Shown: positions 19,338 through 28,545 of the stretch, one piece after another | How the letters are laid out: every line of letters starts with the position of its first letter | Numbering within the stretch: position 1 is the first letter of the stretch | Assembly (NCBI RefSeq): GCF_000959525.1 | Contig: NZ_CP009831.1 | Span: 1,364,001 to 1,428,000, forward strand | Direction of reading: 5' to 3' | Source: Burkholderia multivorans ATCC BAA-247 | GTDB taxonomy: Bacteria; Pseudomonadota; Gammaproteobacteria; Burkholderiales; Burkholderiaceae | DNA length: 64,000 nucleotides | Position numbers and translations under genes: made by a program | The notes under the pieces: model-generated | The model's input: only the letters and a program-made list of their open reading frames with translations | Databases searched by the model: none | What the model was told of the DNA's origin: nothing

Positions 19338-20426
19338 ATGACCTTCGATACCGATTCTTCCCGTACCGCGTCCGACGTCGCCCGCATTCCGTCCGAGCCG
19401 TGGGGGTCGCTGCCCGGCGGCGATCCGGTGCGGCGCTATACGCTGCGCAATGCGCACGGGATGCGCGTCGTCGTCAGCGACCTCGGCGCGACCGTCGTGT
19501 CGTGGCTCGCGCCCGACCGCACCGGCCGCTTCGCCGACATCGTGCTCGCGCACGACACGCCGGCCGACTATCTCGCGTCCGGCGCGTATCTCGGCGCGAC
19601 GGTCGGCCGCTGGGCGAACCGGATCGCCGGCGCGCGCTTCACGCTCGACGGCATCGACTACCCGCTCGATCGCAACGAGAACGGCAATCTGCTGCACGGC
19701 GGCGCAAGCGGTTTTCATCGCGAACGTTGGGACGTGATCGACGATCGCGGCGGCCTTACGCTGCGGCTCGATTCGCCCGAAGGCGATGCGGGGTTTCCCG
19801 GCAACGTCAGCGTACAAGTGCGCTATACGCTCGACGACGACGGCACGCTGACGATCGACTACACGGGCACGAGCGACGCACCGACGCCGCTGAACCTGAC
19901 GAATCACAGCTACTTCAATCTGAGCGGCCGCGCGGGCAGCGACGTGCGCGGCCACGTGCTGAGGATCGATGCGGACGCGTTTCTCGAAGTCGACGACGCG
20001 CTGATTCCGACCGGCCGCGCCGACGTGACGGGCACCGCGTTCGATTTCCGGCAAAGCGCGCCGCTCGGTGCGCGCCTCGATTGGCCGCACGCGCAGCTTG
20101 CGCGCGGCCGCGGCTTCGACCACTGCTACGTGCTGCGCGACGACCTGCACGGCGTGCGGCCGGTGGCGAGCATCTACGATCCGGAAAGCGGCCGCGAGCT
20201 GACCGTGTCGACCGATCAATGCGGGCTGCAGCTCTATACCGGCAACTATCTCGACGGCCTGCGCGTCAGCGGCGGCACGACCTGCGTGCGGCATGCGGCA
20301 CTGTGCGTCGAGGCCGGCTGCTTTCCGAATCAGATCAACATGGCGGAGCTCGCCGACGCCACGATCGTACGGCCCGGCGATACGTATCGGCAGACGACGC
20401 GCTATCGCGTCGCCGTGCGCGCGTAA
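19338..20426 (+). CDS. galM: Aldose 1-epimerase (galactose mutarotase)
   Basis: This 362-aa GalM-type mutarotase interconverts alpha and beta anomers of aldoses. Family motifs are GATVVSWLAPD, GATVGRWANRIAGARFTLDG, NLLHGGASGFHRERWDV and NLTNHSYFNLSG, which contains the conserved His. A C-terminal YTGNYLDG segment with FPNQINM follows. It starts 26 bp after xylR and is probably cotranscribed with it. In this context it likely supplies the right xylose or arabinose anomer to the isomerase rather than serving galactose only. Confidence 0.92.
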   Translation: MTFDTDSSRTASDVARIPSEPWGSLPGGDPVRRYTLRNAHGMRVVVSDLGATVVSWLAPDRTGRFADIVLAHDTPADYLASGAYLGATVGRWANRIAGARFTLDGIDYPLDRNENGNLLHGGASGFHRERWDVIDDRGGLTLRLDSPEGDAGFPGNVSVQVRYTLDDDGTLTIDYTGTSDAPTPLNLTNHSYFNLSGRAGSDVRGHVLRIDADAFLEVDDALIPTGRADVTGTAFDFRQSAPLGARLDWPHAQLARGRGFDHCYVLRDDLHGVRPVASIYDPESGRELTVSTDQCGLQLYTGNYLDGLRVSGGTTCVRHAALCVEAGCFPNQINMAELADATIVRPGDTYRQTTRYRVAVRA

Positions 20427-20740
20427 TCGCCGCGCGCGGTACGGCCGCGTAATCCGCGCGCCGTCGCAGGCCGCGATCGTTCGCGCGGCGCGCCGCGTCC
20501 GGCCATCGACCTGAGGGCAGCGCACGCCCTCCGCCCCCTTCCCTTTCTGCGCCGGATGTCGCACACGGCATCCAGCGACGCATGCGCGCCGCACACGATT
20601 GTGCGAGATCGTGCAGAAGACCTTTCCTGTGCAGCCGCTTAATCGCGCGTCGGGCGATCTTCAATAATGCGCGCTCGATCCGTCGGTCTGCCGCCGACGC
20701 GCCTGCCGGCTTCGCGCCGGGCCAACGACAAGAACACACA
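20427..20740. other. Intergenic region before the porin gene
   Basis: These 314 bases have no convincing ORF. They contain a small perfect inverted repeat CGCACA-CGAT-TGTGCG (20588-20603) and an AATAAT box (20663-20668) that could be a -10 for the porin. No clear terminator for the epimerase was seen. Confidence 0.45.
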
Positions 20741-21997
20741 ATGCATTCCAATCAGACCACCCCGCGCGCGCGCACGCGTGGCCGCACGACCTCATCGACG
20801 CGTCGCGCGCGCCGGACCAACGGGATCGCCGGCGCGCTCGTCGCCGCCTGCACGGCGGCCATCGCACCGACCGCCGCACAGGCACAGAGCAGCGTCGGGT
20901 TGTACGGGCTGATCGACACGTCGATCACCTATGCGAACAACCAGCGCACGCATGGCGCGGGCTCGCCCGGCAGCGGCAGCGTCGCGATGACGAGCGGCGC
21001 ATTGAATGCGGCGCGCTGGGGACTGCGTGGCCGCGAGGATCTCGGCGGAGGTCTCTCGGCCATCTTCACGCTCGAGAACGGCTTCTCGGGCACGACCGGC
21101 GCGTTGTCGCAGAAAGGCGTCGACCTGTTCGGCCGGCAGGCATGGATCGGCGTGCGCTCGAACACGGCCGGCACGCTGACGTTCGGCCGCCAGTACGACC
21201 TGATTCTCGACTTCGTGACGCCGCTCGGCGCGTCGGGGCCCGGCTGGGGCGGCAATCTCGCCGTCCATCCGTACGACAACGACGACTCGAATCGCAACCT
21301 ACGGATCAACCACGCGGTCAAGTACACGAGCCCGACCTATCGCGGGCTCACGTTCGGCGCGATGTACGGATTCTCGAATACGGCCGGCGCGTTTTCGAAC
21401 AATGCCGCGTGGAGCGCGGGGCTGTCGTATGCGAACGGCCCACTGAAGCTCGGCGCCGGCTATCTGAAGATCAGCCGCGACCGCCATGCGCCGAATCCGG
21501 ACGGCGCGCTCAGCACGGTCGACGGCTCGGCGACGATCACGGGCGGCAACCAGCAGATCTGGGCGCTCGCCGCGCGCTATGCGTTCGGCCCGCACTCGGT
21601 CGGCGCCGCGTGGTCGCATTCGGCCACGGACGGCGTGACCGGTGTGCTGCAAGGCAGCGGCATCGCGCCGCTGAAAGGCGAATCGCTCGTGTTCGACAAC
21701 TTCTCGGTCGATGCGCGCTACTTCGCGACCGCCGCCTTCAGCGTATCGGCTGCTTACACCTACACGATGGGCCGCTTCGATACGCGCGCGGGCCAGACTC
21801 GCCCGAAGTGGAACCAGCTCGTCGCGCAGGCCGACTACGCGTTCTCGAAGCGCACCGACGTCTATCTCGAAGGCGTATATCAGCGCGTGAGCGGCGGCAA
21901 CGGCAATCCGGCGTTCAACGCGACCGTCTGGACGCTGACGCCGTCGGCGAACGGCAATCAAGTCGTCGTCGCGCTCGGGCTGCGGCACAAGTTCTGA
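20741..21997 (+). CDS. Outer-membrane porin, Gram-negative trimeric type
   Basis: This 418-aa protein has a long, Arg/Thr-rich signal region ending at AQAQ (about residue 48). The mature protein starts SSVGLYGLIDTSITYANN and ends in KF, the C-terminal Phe needed for outer-membrane insertion. Typical burkholderial porin segments are RWGLRGREDLGGGLSAIF, LENGF and RQAWIGVRS, with the FGRQYD motif of the constriction-loop region. It forms a 16-stranded general diffusion channel. The n-region of the signal is unusually long. No strong ribosome-binding site is visible before the ATG. It may aid uptake of the sugars handled upstream, but this is only suggested by position. Confidence 0.9.
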   Translation: MHSNQTTPRARTRGRTTSSTRRARRTNGIAGALVAACTAAIAPTAAQAQSSVGLYGLIDTSITYANNQRTHGAGSPGSGSVAMTSGALNAARWGLRGREDLGGGLSAIFTLENGFSGTTGALSQKGVDLFGRQAWIGVRSNTAGTLTFGRQYDLILDFVTPLGASGPGWGGNLAVHPYDNDDSNRNLRINHAVKYTSPTYRGLTFGAMYGFSNTAGAFSNNAAWSAGLSYANGPLKLGAGYLKISRDRHAPNPDGALSTVDGSATITGGNQQIWALAARYAFGPHSVGAAWSHSATDGVTGVLQGSGIAPLKGESLVFDNFSVDARYFATAAFSVSAAYTYTMGRFDTRAGQTRPKWNQLVAQADYAFSKRTDVYLEGVYQRVSGGNGNPAFNATVWTLTPSANGNQVVVALGLRHKF

Positions 21998-22279
21998 AGC
22001 GCGCCGCGCACGCGCCGGGCCTCGTCATGCAACGTTCGTTCCCGAGCGCGTGCGGCAACGTACGATGCCTGCGTGCGCATCCTTTCTCGTCCATCGTCTC
22101 GGTCAATGACGGAGAAACTGGTCACGCTGTGACATTTTTCCTAATCTGATTGCAGCAGCATCGCGATCTGGCACGCCGATCGTCACAGTCTTTCAGATCG
22201 TGTGCCGCCGGCTTGCGAAAGCATGTCGCGTGGGTCTCGCGCGCCCGCTGTCAACGCAGTCAACCGCAGGAGAAAAAGG

Positions 22280-22771
22280 ATGAGCAAAACGAATCGGTTT
22301 GCGGTCATTGCAGCGCTCGCGCTGCTCGGCGGCTGTCATCAGGCCGCGAAGACGCCCGAGAACACCGGGATGGCGCCGACGCCGTCGAGCGAGGCCGTCA
22401 CGACCGTGACGGCCGACGATCTCGACAATCCGAACAGCCCGCTCGCCAAGCGCAGCGTGTATTTCGACTTCGACAGCTACACGGTGAAGCCCGAGGACCA
22501 GTCGCTGCTGCAGGCCCATGCGAACTACCTGCGCAGTCACCCGTCGCGTCACGTGCTGATCCAGGGCAACACCGACGAGCGCGGCACGTCCGAATACAAC
22601 CTCGCGCTCGGCCAGCGCCGCTCGCAGGCCGTGATGAGCGCGCTCGAAACGCTCGGCGTGCCGGCGTCGCAGCTCGAAGCCGTGAGCCTCGGCAAGGAAA
22701 AGCCGGTCGCGCTCGGTCACGACGAAGCCGCGTGGGCGCAAAACCGCCGCGCGGATCTCGTCTATCGTTGA
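22280..22771 (+). CDS. Peptidoglycan-associated OmpA-domain lipoprotein (Pal-like)
   Basis: This 163-aa lipoprotein has lipobox LLGGC (Cys at about 19) followed by a short linker and an OmpA-like domain (about residues 55-163). The domain has VYFDFDSYTVKP, IQGNTDERGTSEYNLALGQR and NRRADLVY, the regions that bind peptidoglycan diaminopimelate. It resembles Pal. However, it stands alone with no tolB or ybgF next to it, so it is probably an accessory Pal paralogue rather than the Tol-Pal component. AGGAG before the ATG supports the start. Confidence 0.9.
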   Translation: MSKTNRFAVIAALALLGGCHQAAKTPENTGMAPTPSSEAVTTVTADDLDNPNSPLAKRSVYFDFDSYTVKPEDQSLLQAHANYLRSHPSRHVLIQGNTDERGTSEYNLALGQRRSQAVMSALETLGVPASQLEAVSLGKEKPVALGHDEAAWAQNRRADLVYR

Positions 22772-23087
22772 TCGCGCCGTGTCTGCCGCCGCGTTCGCGC
22801 CAGCGTGGCGGCCCTCCCGAGCCGCCGCGTCGCAACGCGTCGCCTACGCCAACGGCAGATCGAGCTCCACTTCCGATGCAGATATCGTCCTGCGGCGACC
22901 ACGTTGCGAGGTTGCGCAACGGTCGCGAGGACGCACCGCGCGATGCATGACGCCGTGCGCGTGCCGCGGCGCGATATGCAAAAACAATGGAATAACGGCC
23001 GGCGCCAAGTCGTTCTGTGATCGTCCAGACGCCCGGTTCGCACGAACCGGCGTCGTCCGGCGGACTGCGCACCGAAAGGAGATCGAC
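22772..23087. other. Intergenic region without recognised genes
   Basis: This is 316 bp between the Pal-like gene and the mini-lipoprotein. No coding signal or clear terminator was found. The A-rich run AAAAACAATGGAATAA near 22980-22995 may be promoter sequence for the small gene downstream. Confidence 0.4.
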
Positions 23088-23249
23088 ATGAAATCGGCAA
23101 CGTTGGCCGCGGCGCTGATCGCGGCGCTCGCGCTCGTGCTGTCGGCGGGCTGTACGTCGTCGGGCGGCGGCCCCGCGCAGGGGCCCGGCATGAGCCGCTA
23201 CGGCGGCTCCGGAGGCAACGGCGGTGGAGGTGGCGGCGGCGGTTACTGA
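23088..23249 (+). CDS. Glycine-rich 53-aa lipoprotein
   Basis: A 53-residue protein has a signal with lipobox SAGC (Cys at about 22). The mature part is nearly all Gly and Ser with one Arg-Tyr, ending in an eight-glycine run and Tyr. GAAAGGAG gives a good ribosome-binding site. It carries no domain; a flexible outer-membrane-anchored peptide is the only reasonable description. Confidence 0.7.
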   Translation: MKSATLAAALIAALALVLSAGCTSSGGGPAQGPGMSRYGGSGGNGGGGGGGGY

Positions 23250-23329
23250 CGCATCGCCGTCGAGATGTCGGGCGCACAGCGCGCGGCGGCCGGCAACCGG
23301 CCTGCCCGCACGCTGCATCGCCGCACGGT

Positions 23330-24586
23330 TCAGCGCATCGCCTTGACGTCGGCCGGCGTGACGCTGGCCGGCTGGCCGCCCCATGTCGCGCGCAGATAGT
23401 TCGCGAGCTGTGCGACTTCCTCGTCGCCGAGCGTGCCGGCGAAGCCCGGCATCGCCTGCATGTTCTCGACGCCGGCGAACTTCTGTTCGTCGATGCCGTC
23501 GAGCACCGCGACGAGCAGGTTGCGCGGATCGTGCTGACGCACGGTCGAGTTGCCGGCCATCGGCACCGCGACGTGCGGCTTGCCCTCGCCGCTCAGCCCG
23601 TGACAGCCCGCGCACACGGCGACATAGACGGAACGGCCGGCCGCGAGCTGGGCCGCATCGGCCGATACCGGCTTCACGGGCTGCGGCGCGGGCGGCGTGT
23701 CGCCGAGCAGATAGACCGACAGCGCGCGCAGGTCGTCCTTCGTCAGGTATTGCGTGCTCAGGTGCACGACCGGATACATCTCGCCGAACGCCGAGCCTTG
23801 CGGCGCGATCCCGACGCCGAAGAAGGTCTGCAGGTCGGCACCGGTCCAGCCGCGCGCTGCGAGGCCGGCCGGCGTGATGTCCGGCGCGGCGACGCGGCCG
23901 AGCGCAGCGCCCGCGAACGGCTTCGCGCCGTCGAGCTGGCCCGTGAACGCGCGCGGCGTGTGGCACTCCGCGCAGTGGCCGAGCGCGCCGGCCAGATAGC
24001 GGCCGCGCTGCCAGTCGGCGGACTGGCCCGTCGATGCGTCCGGCAGGCTGTCCTTCAGGAACGCAAGGTCCCACAACGCCATCCCGAACCGCAGGTTGTA
24101 CGGGAACTTCAGCTCGTGCTCACGGTTGGCCTGCGCGACCGGCCTGATCGTCATCAGGTACGCGTACATCGCGTCGGTGTCCGCGCGCGTGAGCTGCCGG
24201 TACGACGTGTACGGCATCGACGGATAGAGCCGCTTGCCGGGCGCCTTGCCGTCGTGCAGCGCCGCATAGAAGTCGTCCGCGCTCCAGCGGCCGGTCCCGT
24301 GATCCTTGTCGGGCGTGATGTTCGATCCGTAGAACGTGCCGTACGGCGAATCGAGCTTCGCGCCGCCCGCGAACGGCGCGCCGTCCTTCGCGGTATGACA
24401 TGCGGCGCAGTCGGCCGCCTTCACCAGATAGCGGCCGCGCGCGATCTGGTCCGCGCCCGGTGCGCCGGAGCCGGCCGTCGACGCCGGAGCGTCGCCGCCG
24501 CACGCGGCGAGCGTCAGTGCGCACGCCGCGGCGAGCGCAGGCAAGCCGGCGAAGCGCGCGATACGATGAGCGAGTGTACGTTTCAT
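23330..24586 (-). CDS. Three-haem cytochrome c lipoprotein of the second molybdenum hydroxylase
   Basis: This 418-aa protein has a lipobox (LAAC, Cys 29), so it is probably anchored in a membrane by lipid. It carries three CxxCH haem motifs: CAACH at 60-64, CAECH in the middle and CAGCH near the C-terminus. It resembles the cytochrome encoded at 5914-7218 but differs in anchoring. Its start overlaps the stop of the 2Fe-2S subunit gene (ATGA, 24583-24586), so the three genes are translationally coupled. It accepts electrons from the hydroxylase and passes them to the respiratory chain. Confidence 0.92.
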   Translation of the reverse strand: MKRTLAHRIARFAGLPALAAACALTLAACGGDAPASTAGSGAPGADQIARGRYLVKAADCAACHTAKDGAPFAGGAKLDSPYGTFYGSNITPDKDHGTGRWSADDFYAALHDGKAPGKRLYPSMPYTSYRQLTRADTDAMYAYLMTIRPVAQANREHELKFPYNLRFGMALWDLAFLKDSLPDASTGQSADWQRGRYLAGALGHCAECHTPRAFTGQLDGAKPFAGAALGRVAAPDITPAGLAARGWTGADLQTFFGVGIAPQGSAFGEMYPVVHLSTQYLTKDDLRALSVYLLGDTPPAPQPVKPVSADAAQLAAGRSVYVAVCAGCHGLSGEGKPHVAVPMAGNSTVRQHDPRNLLVAVLDGIDEQKFAGVENMQAMPGFAGTLGDEEVAQLANYLRATWGGQPASVTPADVKAMR

Positions 24587-25251
24587 GCGGCGTCCTTCAC
24601 GAGTCCCGGCGTCGTCATCACGACGTCCTTCACGGCTTCGTAGTAGCGGACGTAGCCCGTGCAGCGGCACAGATGCGCGTTCAGCGCCTCGGTGATCGTG
24701 CGCTCGACGTCGGCCTTCGCGACCGGCTCGCGCTTCAGCCGCTCGATCAGCACCGTCGCCGCGTTCACGAAGCCGGGCGTGCAGTAGCCGCACTGGAAGC
24801 TGAAGTGCTCGAGGAACTTCTGCTGGATCGGCGACAGCTCGACCACTTCGCCGGCTTCGTTGCGCTTCGCATGGCCTTCGACCGTGCGGATCGCGCGCCC
24901 GTGGAAGAAATGCGCGCCGGTGATGCAGGTGCGCACTTCCTCGCTCGTGCCGTCCGGCTTGTCGAGAATCACCACGCACGCGTGGCAGATCCCCTGCCCG
25001 CAGCCGAGCCGCGAGCCCGTGAGCCCCGCATACTCGTGCAGGAACTCGATCATCATCAGCCCTTCCGGCACCTGCATCGGGCCGACGGCCTTGCCGTTGA
25101 TGTTGACCGACAGCGGCTTCTGCTGGAAGCGGACCAGCGGACGCTCGACGGCGGCCGCAGCGGGTGCGGCCGAAGCCGCGTTCGGCGCGGACGCGCCGGT
25201 CGCTGCCGCGGCGGCGCTCGCGCCCGACGCGGCGGTTTGGGCGGTCGTCAT
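24583..25251 (-). CDS. (2Fe-2S) subunit of the second molybdenum hydroxylase
   Basis: This 222-aa small subunit has all eight iron-sulfur ligands: C84, C89, C92 and C109 for the ferredoxin-type cluster, and C154, C157, C195 and C197 for the helical-domain cluster. Unlike the small subunit at 3223 it has an added N-terminal tail of about 35 residues made almost only of Ala, Thr, Ser and Gly. The tail has no twin-arginine motif, so export would depend on the Moco subunit. It overlaps both neighbours by 4 bp. Confidence 0.92.
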   Translation of the reverse strand: MTTAQTAASGASAAAAATGASAPNAASAAPAAAAVERPLVRFQQKPLSVNINGKAVGPMQVPEGLMMIEFLHEYAGLTGSRLGCGQGICHACVVILDKPDGTSEEVRTCITGAHFFHGRAIRTVEGHAKRNEAGEVVELSPIQQKFLEHFSFQCGYCTPGFVNAATVLIERLKREPVAKADVERTITEALNAHLCRCTGYVRYYEAVKDVVMTTPGLVKDAA

Positions 25252-28127
25252 GCGAGCACCTCCTGAATCTTTTGCGGGGTCACCGGCAGATCGGTGAAAC
25301 GATGGCCGATCGCGTGTGCGATGCCGTTCACGATCGCGCCGACGACGGGAATCATCACGACTTCGGCGACGCCCTTCGGCGGATCGGTCTCCGACAGCGG
25401 CGGCAGCACGTCGCCCGTCTGCGTCCATACGGCGACGTCGGTCGCGCGCGGCAGCTGATAGCGGTTGAAGTTCCACGTGCCGTTGCCGGGGCCGTCCTCG
25501 TAGAGCGGCAGATATTCGTGCAGCGCGTGGCCGATACCCATCGCGAGGCCGCCCTGCAACTGGCCCGATACGAGCTGCGGCGAAATCTGGTTGCCGCATT
25601 CCATGATCGAGTGATGCGTGAGCAACTCGACCTTGCCGGTCGCTTCGTGCACGGCCAGCTCGACGAGCGTACCGACCGCCGTGTAGTACGTGACGGCCGC
25701 GTTGTTGCGGCTCATCGGCGGAATGAACACGCGCTTGCGGTCGAGCACGCGATAGCCGTTCGCGGTCGGCGGCAGCGTGCCGCGCACCGCGGTCGCGCCG
25801 GCCGGCACGGCGGTGCCCGGTACCGGTCCGTGCTCGTCGCCCGTCTTCGGCGCACCGATGCGCAGCGACAGCCCGTCGATCGGCAAACGCTCGACCGTGC
25901 CGCCGATTTCGAAGTCGGCGTCGGTCCATTGCCAGCGGTTGAACACGTGCACGACGGCGCCCGTCGGCAGGCCGAGCGCATGCGCCTGCTTCGCAAGCTG
26001 TTCGAAGCTGAGCGGCTCGAGCCCGTCGGCGGTCAGCTTGCCGTCGACCCAGCGCGCGTCTTCGATGCGTACCGTGTACGGCGCGGCCTGACCGCCGCCG
26101 AGGCCGCGCGACCAGATCGACATCGCGGCCGGCCACAGGCCGTAGCGGAATACGGCGCGCGCGGCTTCGCGCGTGCTGTGCGTGAAGTAGAACGCCGAGT
26201 TCGTCGCGCTCGACGGCGACGCATAGCTCGGCGACCAGCGCGGATTCGCGCTCAGGCGATCCTGGTCGGCCTGCGACATCGTGTACGGGTCGCCGCTCGT
26301 CTCGACCGGCAGATCGGGCCATTCCGTCACGGCGACGCGCACGTCGGTCGCCGGGCGGCCGAGCCATTTCGCGACCGCGACCGCCTGCGACGTCGACATC
26401 CCGGTGCCGATCTCGGCGGCCGTGTGATGCAGCGTGACCTTGCCGTTCTCGTCGAACTCGACCTTCGCGAACGATGCTTCGGCGCCGGTGCCGAAGTCCT
26501 TCTGCACGCAGGCGAAGCCGACGCCGTAGCGCTTGCCGGGATTCGCGGCCTCGAATTCGGCCTTGCGCGCGGCGCGCCGCGTCCACAGCGGGTGCTGCTT
26601 CGCGCGCTCGAGCACTTCGTCGACGCGCAACGCGCCGGCCGGAATCGCGCCCTGTGTGTTCTTCATGCCGGAGCGCAGCGCGTTGCGCAGACGGAAATCA
26701 ATCGGATCGAGGTTCAGCTGCGCGGCGATCTCGTCGATTGCCATTTCGGTCGCGGCCATGCTTTGCAGCGTGCCGTAGCCGCGCGCGGACCCGGCGTCGA
26801 TCGCGCGCGACGCGATCGCGACCGCCGCGAGATCGCTTTTCGGGAAGTAGTAGATCGACTGCGCGGCCGTCGCGCCGACCATCGCGACCGAAGGCGAGAA
26901 GTTCGAGCGCCCGCCGCCGTTCGCTTCGAAGTCGCCCTTGAACGACTGCAGCAAGCCGGTATTGCGGTCGACCGCGATCCGGTAATGCATGCGGAACGCG
27001 TGACGCTTAAGCGACGTCTGGAACTGCTCGTAGCGGTCGTTCGCGAAACGCACCGGACGGCCGTCCGCATAGAGCGCGCACACGAGCCCGTAGAACGGCA
27101 CGTTGCAGTGATCCTTCGATCCGTAGCCGACCGTGTAGCACGGATGCACGAACAGCTTCTTCACCGGGAAGCGGCATTTCGCGACCATCGCGGCCGCGTT
27201 CTCCGCGACCTCGAGCGGCGACTGGCTTGCGACCACCAGATGCAGCGACTGCGTCGCGGCGTCGTACCAGCAGTTCGCGTTGTCCGGCTCGAGCGCGGCC
27301 GTATCGACCGACTGCGTGCTGTACTCGCGATCGAACACGAGCCAGTCCGCGGACGGATGCTCGAGCTCCGCCGCGATCTGCCCGGCATGGAACATCCCCT
27401 GCTCGTCGAGCTTGCCGTGTTCCTTGCCGTCGGGCCAGACCGGTTGATGCTTGCGCATCTGGCTCGGGAAGATCGGCGCGTCCTTCAGGCTCGAATAGAC
27501 ATCGTCGTCGTACGCGGTCTTGCCGCCCACGCGCACGTAGCGGAACGTGCCCCACGGATCGCGCTCGAGCGGCCCCGTGACGGCGCCGTAGCGGATCACG
27601 TCGTCGCGGAACTTCAGCGCGTTCTTCGCGAAGCGGAAGCGCGCGAAGTCGTGATAGATCAGGATCGCGACCGCATGGCCGAGATAGGCAGGCGTCTTGC
27701 CGGCGGGCAGCAGCATGTCCTCGCCGTAGAACGCCGGGAATGCGACGCCGTCGCGCGCGAGATCGTCGGCGGTGACGACGCGGTCCGGCTTCAGTTCGTC
27801 GCCGAGCCGCGACAGGTCGAATCCTTCGTAGATGCGGTCCGCCTGCGTGACGCGCAGGATCAGCGCATGCGACTGCTGCTGCGGCCAGTGCGGCATGTCG
27901 GCGGCACGCACGTCGCGGGCGAACACTTTCGAGCCCGTGACCTTCGCCATGCCGTCGATGCGGAATCGGGGGATGCCGGTGACGCTATCCCATTTGACCG
28001 GAGTGAGGAGTTTTTCTTCGAAGAGCGCCGCGAATGCGCGGCTGCCCAGCGGCGCGACATACACTGCAACGCCGGCCAGCACGCTGGCTTTCAGAAAACC
28101 CCGCCGTGACAGGCCGTGGTTTTTCAT
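25248..28127 (-). CDS. Molybdopterin-binding large subunit of the second hydroxylase
   Basis: This 959-aa protein is about 220 residues longer than the Moco subunit at 3680. It has a twin-arginine signal (LSRRGFLKASVLAGVAVYVA, residues 6-25). Family features include IDGMAKVTGSKVFARD, GYGSKDHCN, AAEIGTGMSTSQAVAVAKWL and the C-terminal GVAEVVMIPVVGAIVNGIAH. In the last segment the usual GEP motif is changed, but the Glu that would be catalytic remains. It belongs to the periplasmic aldehyde/heterocycle hydroxylases. GAGGTT lies ahead of the ATG at 28125-28127. It is the first gene of a three-gene overlapping operon on the minus strand. Confidence 0.9.
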   Translation of the reverse strand: MKNHGLSRRGFLKASVLAGVAVYVAPLGSRAFAALFEEKLLTPVKWDSVTGIPRFRIDGMAKVTGSKVFARDVRAADMPHWPQQQSHALILRVTQADRIYEGFDLSRLGDELKPDRVVTADDLARDGVAFPAFYGEDMLLPAGKTPAYLGHAVAILIYHDFARFRFAKNALKFRDDVIRYGAVTGPLERDPWGTFRYVRVGGKTAYDDDVYSSLKDAPIFPSQMRKHQPVWPDGKEHGKLDEQGMFHAGQIAAELEHPSADWLVFDREYSTQSVDTAALEPDNANCWYDAATQSLHLVVASQSPLEVAENAAAMVAKCRFPVKKLFVHPCYTVGYGSKDHCNVPFYGLVCALYADGRPVRFANDRYEQFQTSLKRHAFRMHYRIAVDRNTGLLQSFKGDFEANGGGRSNFSPSVAMVGATAAQSIYYFPKSDLAAVAIASRAIDAGSARGYGTLQSMAATEMAIDEIAAQLNLDPIDFRLRNALRSGMKNTQGAIPAGALRVDEVLERAKQHPLWTRRAARKAEFEAANPGKRYGVGFACVQKDFGTGAEASFAKVEFDENGKVTLHHTAAEIGTGMSTSQAVAVAKWLGRPATDVRVAVTEWPDLPVETSGDPYTMSQADQDRLSANPRWSPSYASPSSATNSAFYFTHSTREAARAVFRYGLWPAAMSIWSRGLGGGQAAPYTVRIEDARWVDGKLTADGLEPLSFEQLAKQAHALGLPTGAVVHVFNRWQWTDADFEIGGTVERLPIDGLSLRIGAPKTGDEHGPVPGTAVPAGATAVRGTLPPTANGYRVLDRKRVFIPPMSRNNAAVTYYTAVGTLVELAVHEATGKVELLTHHSIMECGNQISPQLVSGQLQGGLAMGIGHALHEYLPLYEDGPGNGTWNFNRYQLPRATDVAVWTQTGDVLPPLSETDPPKGVAEVVMIPVVGAIVNGIAHAIGHRFTDLPVTPQKIQEVLA

Positions 28128-28545
28128 TGGGGGGAACCTCCTGATGCGGCTCGTACGGCGATCGGATGTCGCGGCGTTCGGAGCGGCGCGCATTCTGGCA
28201 TTTTTTACGAGATATCGCCTATAGTATTTTTCACATGCAATAGTTATTGAATTTCTTATAACGAGATTCGGCCGCGGCGCGGCGTGCGGTCGCGGCATCG
28301 ATCGCAAGCGTGTGCGGACGTGCCGGCCATGCGCCGCATATCGTCCCGTGGACAACGATCGTGCCGCTGCGCGCGCGGCGCCGCAAGCGTCTTTTCTTCG
28401 CGTGCGGCAGCCGTTCGAACGGCCAAGCACCGGTGCGCCGCGCGGCGCGCGTTCATGGTAATGTCGTGCGCATCCCGGCTTGCCGGCACCCGGCCCCGTG
28501 CACGGATCCGCCAGCCATCGCGATATCGTGTCGAGGTCGATAACC
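28128..28545. other. Divergent promoter region with an AT-rich island
   Basis: This 418-bp region lies between the hydroxylase operon (minus) and the diguanylate cyclase (plus) and has no ORF I trust. Bases 28190-28265 are strikingly A/T-rich compared with the surroundings and contain several TATAGT- and TTATAA-like boxes. This is most likely where the minus-strand promoter lies. I could not define one -35/-10 pair with confidence. Confidence 0.5.

Noticed and set aside
22121-22133. GTCAC-GCT-GTGAC followed by ATTTTT as the porin terminator
   Set aside because: A 5-bp stem is too weak and lies 120 bp after the stop codon; not strong enough to call.
25164-28109. A 981-codon open frame antisense to the second Moco subunit
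   Set aside because: The opposite strand encodes an intact family protein; the antisense product is Arg/His/Val-rich with no recognisable motif.
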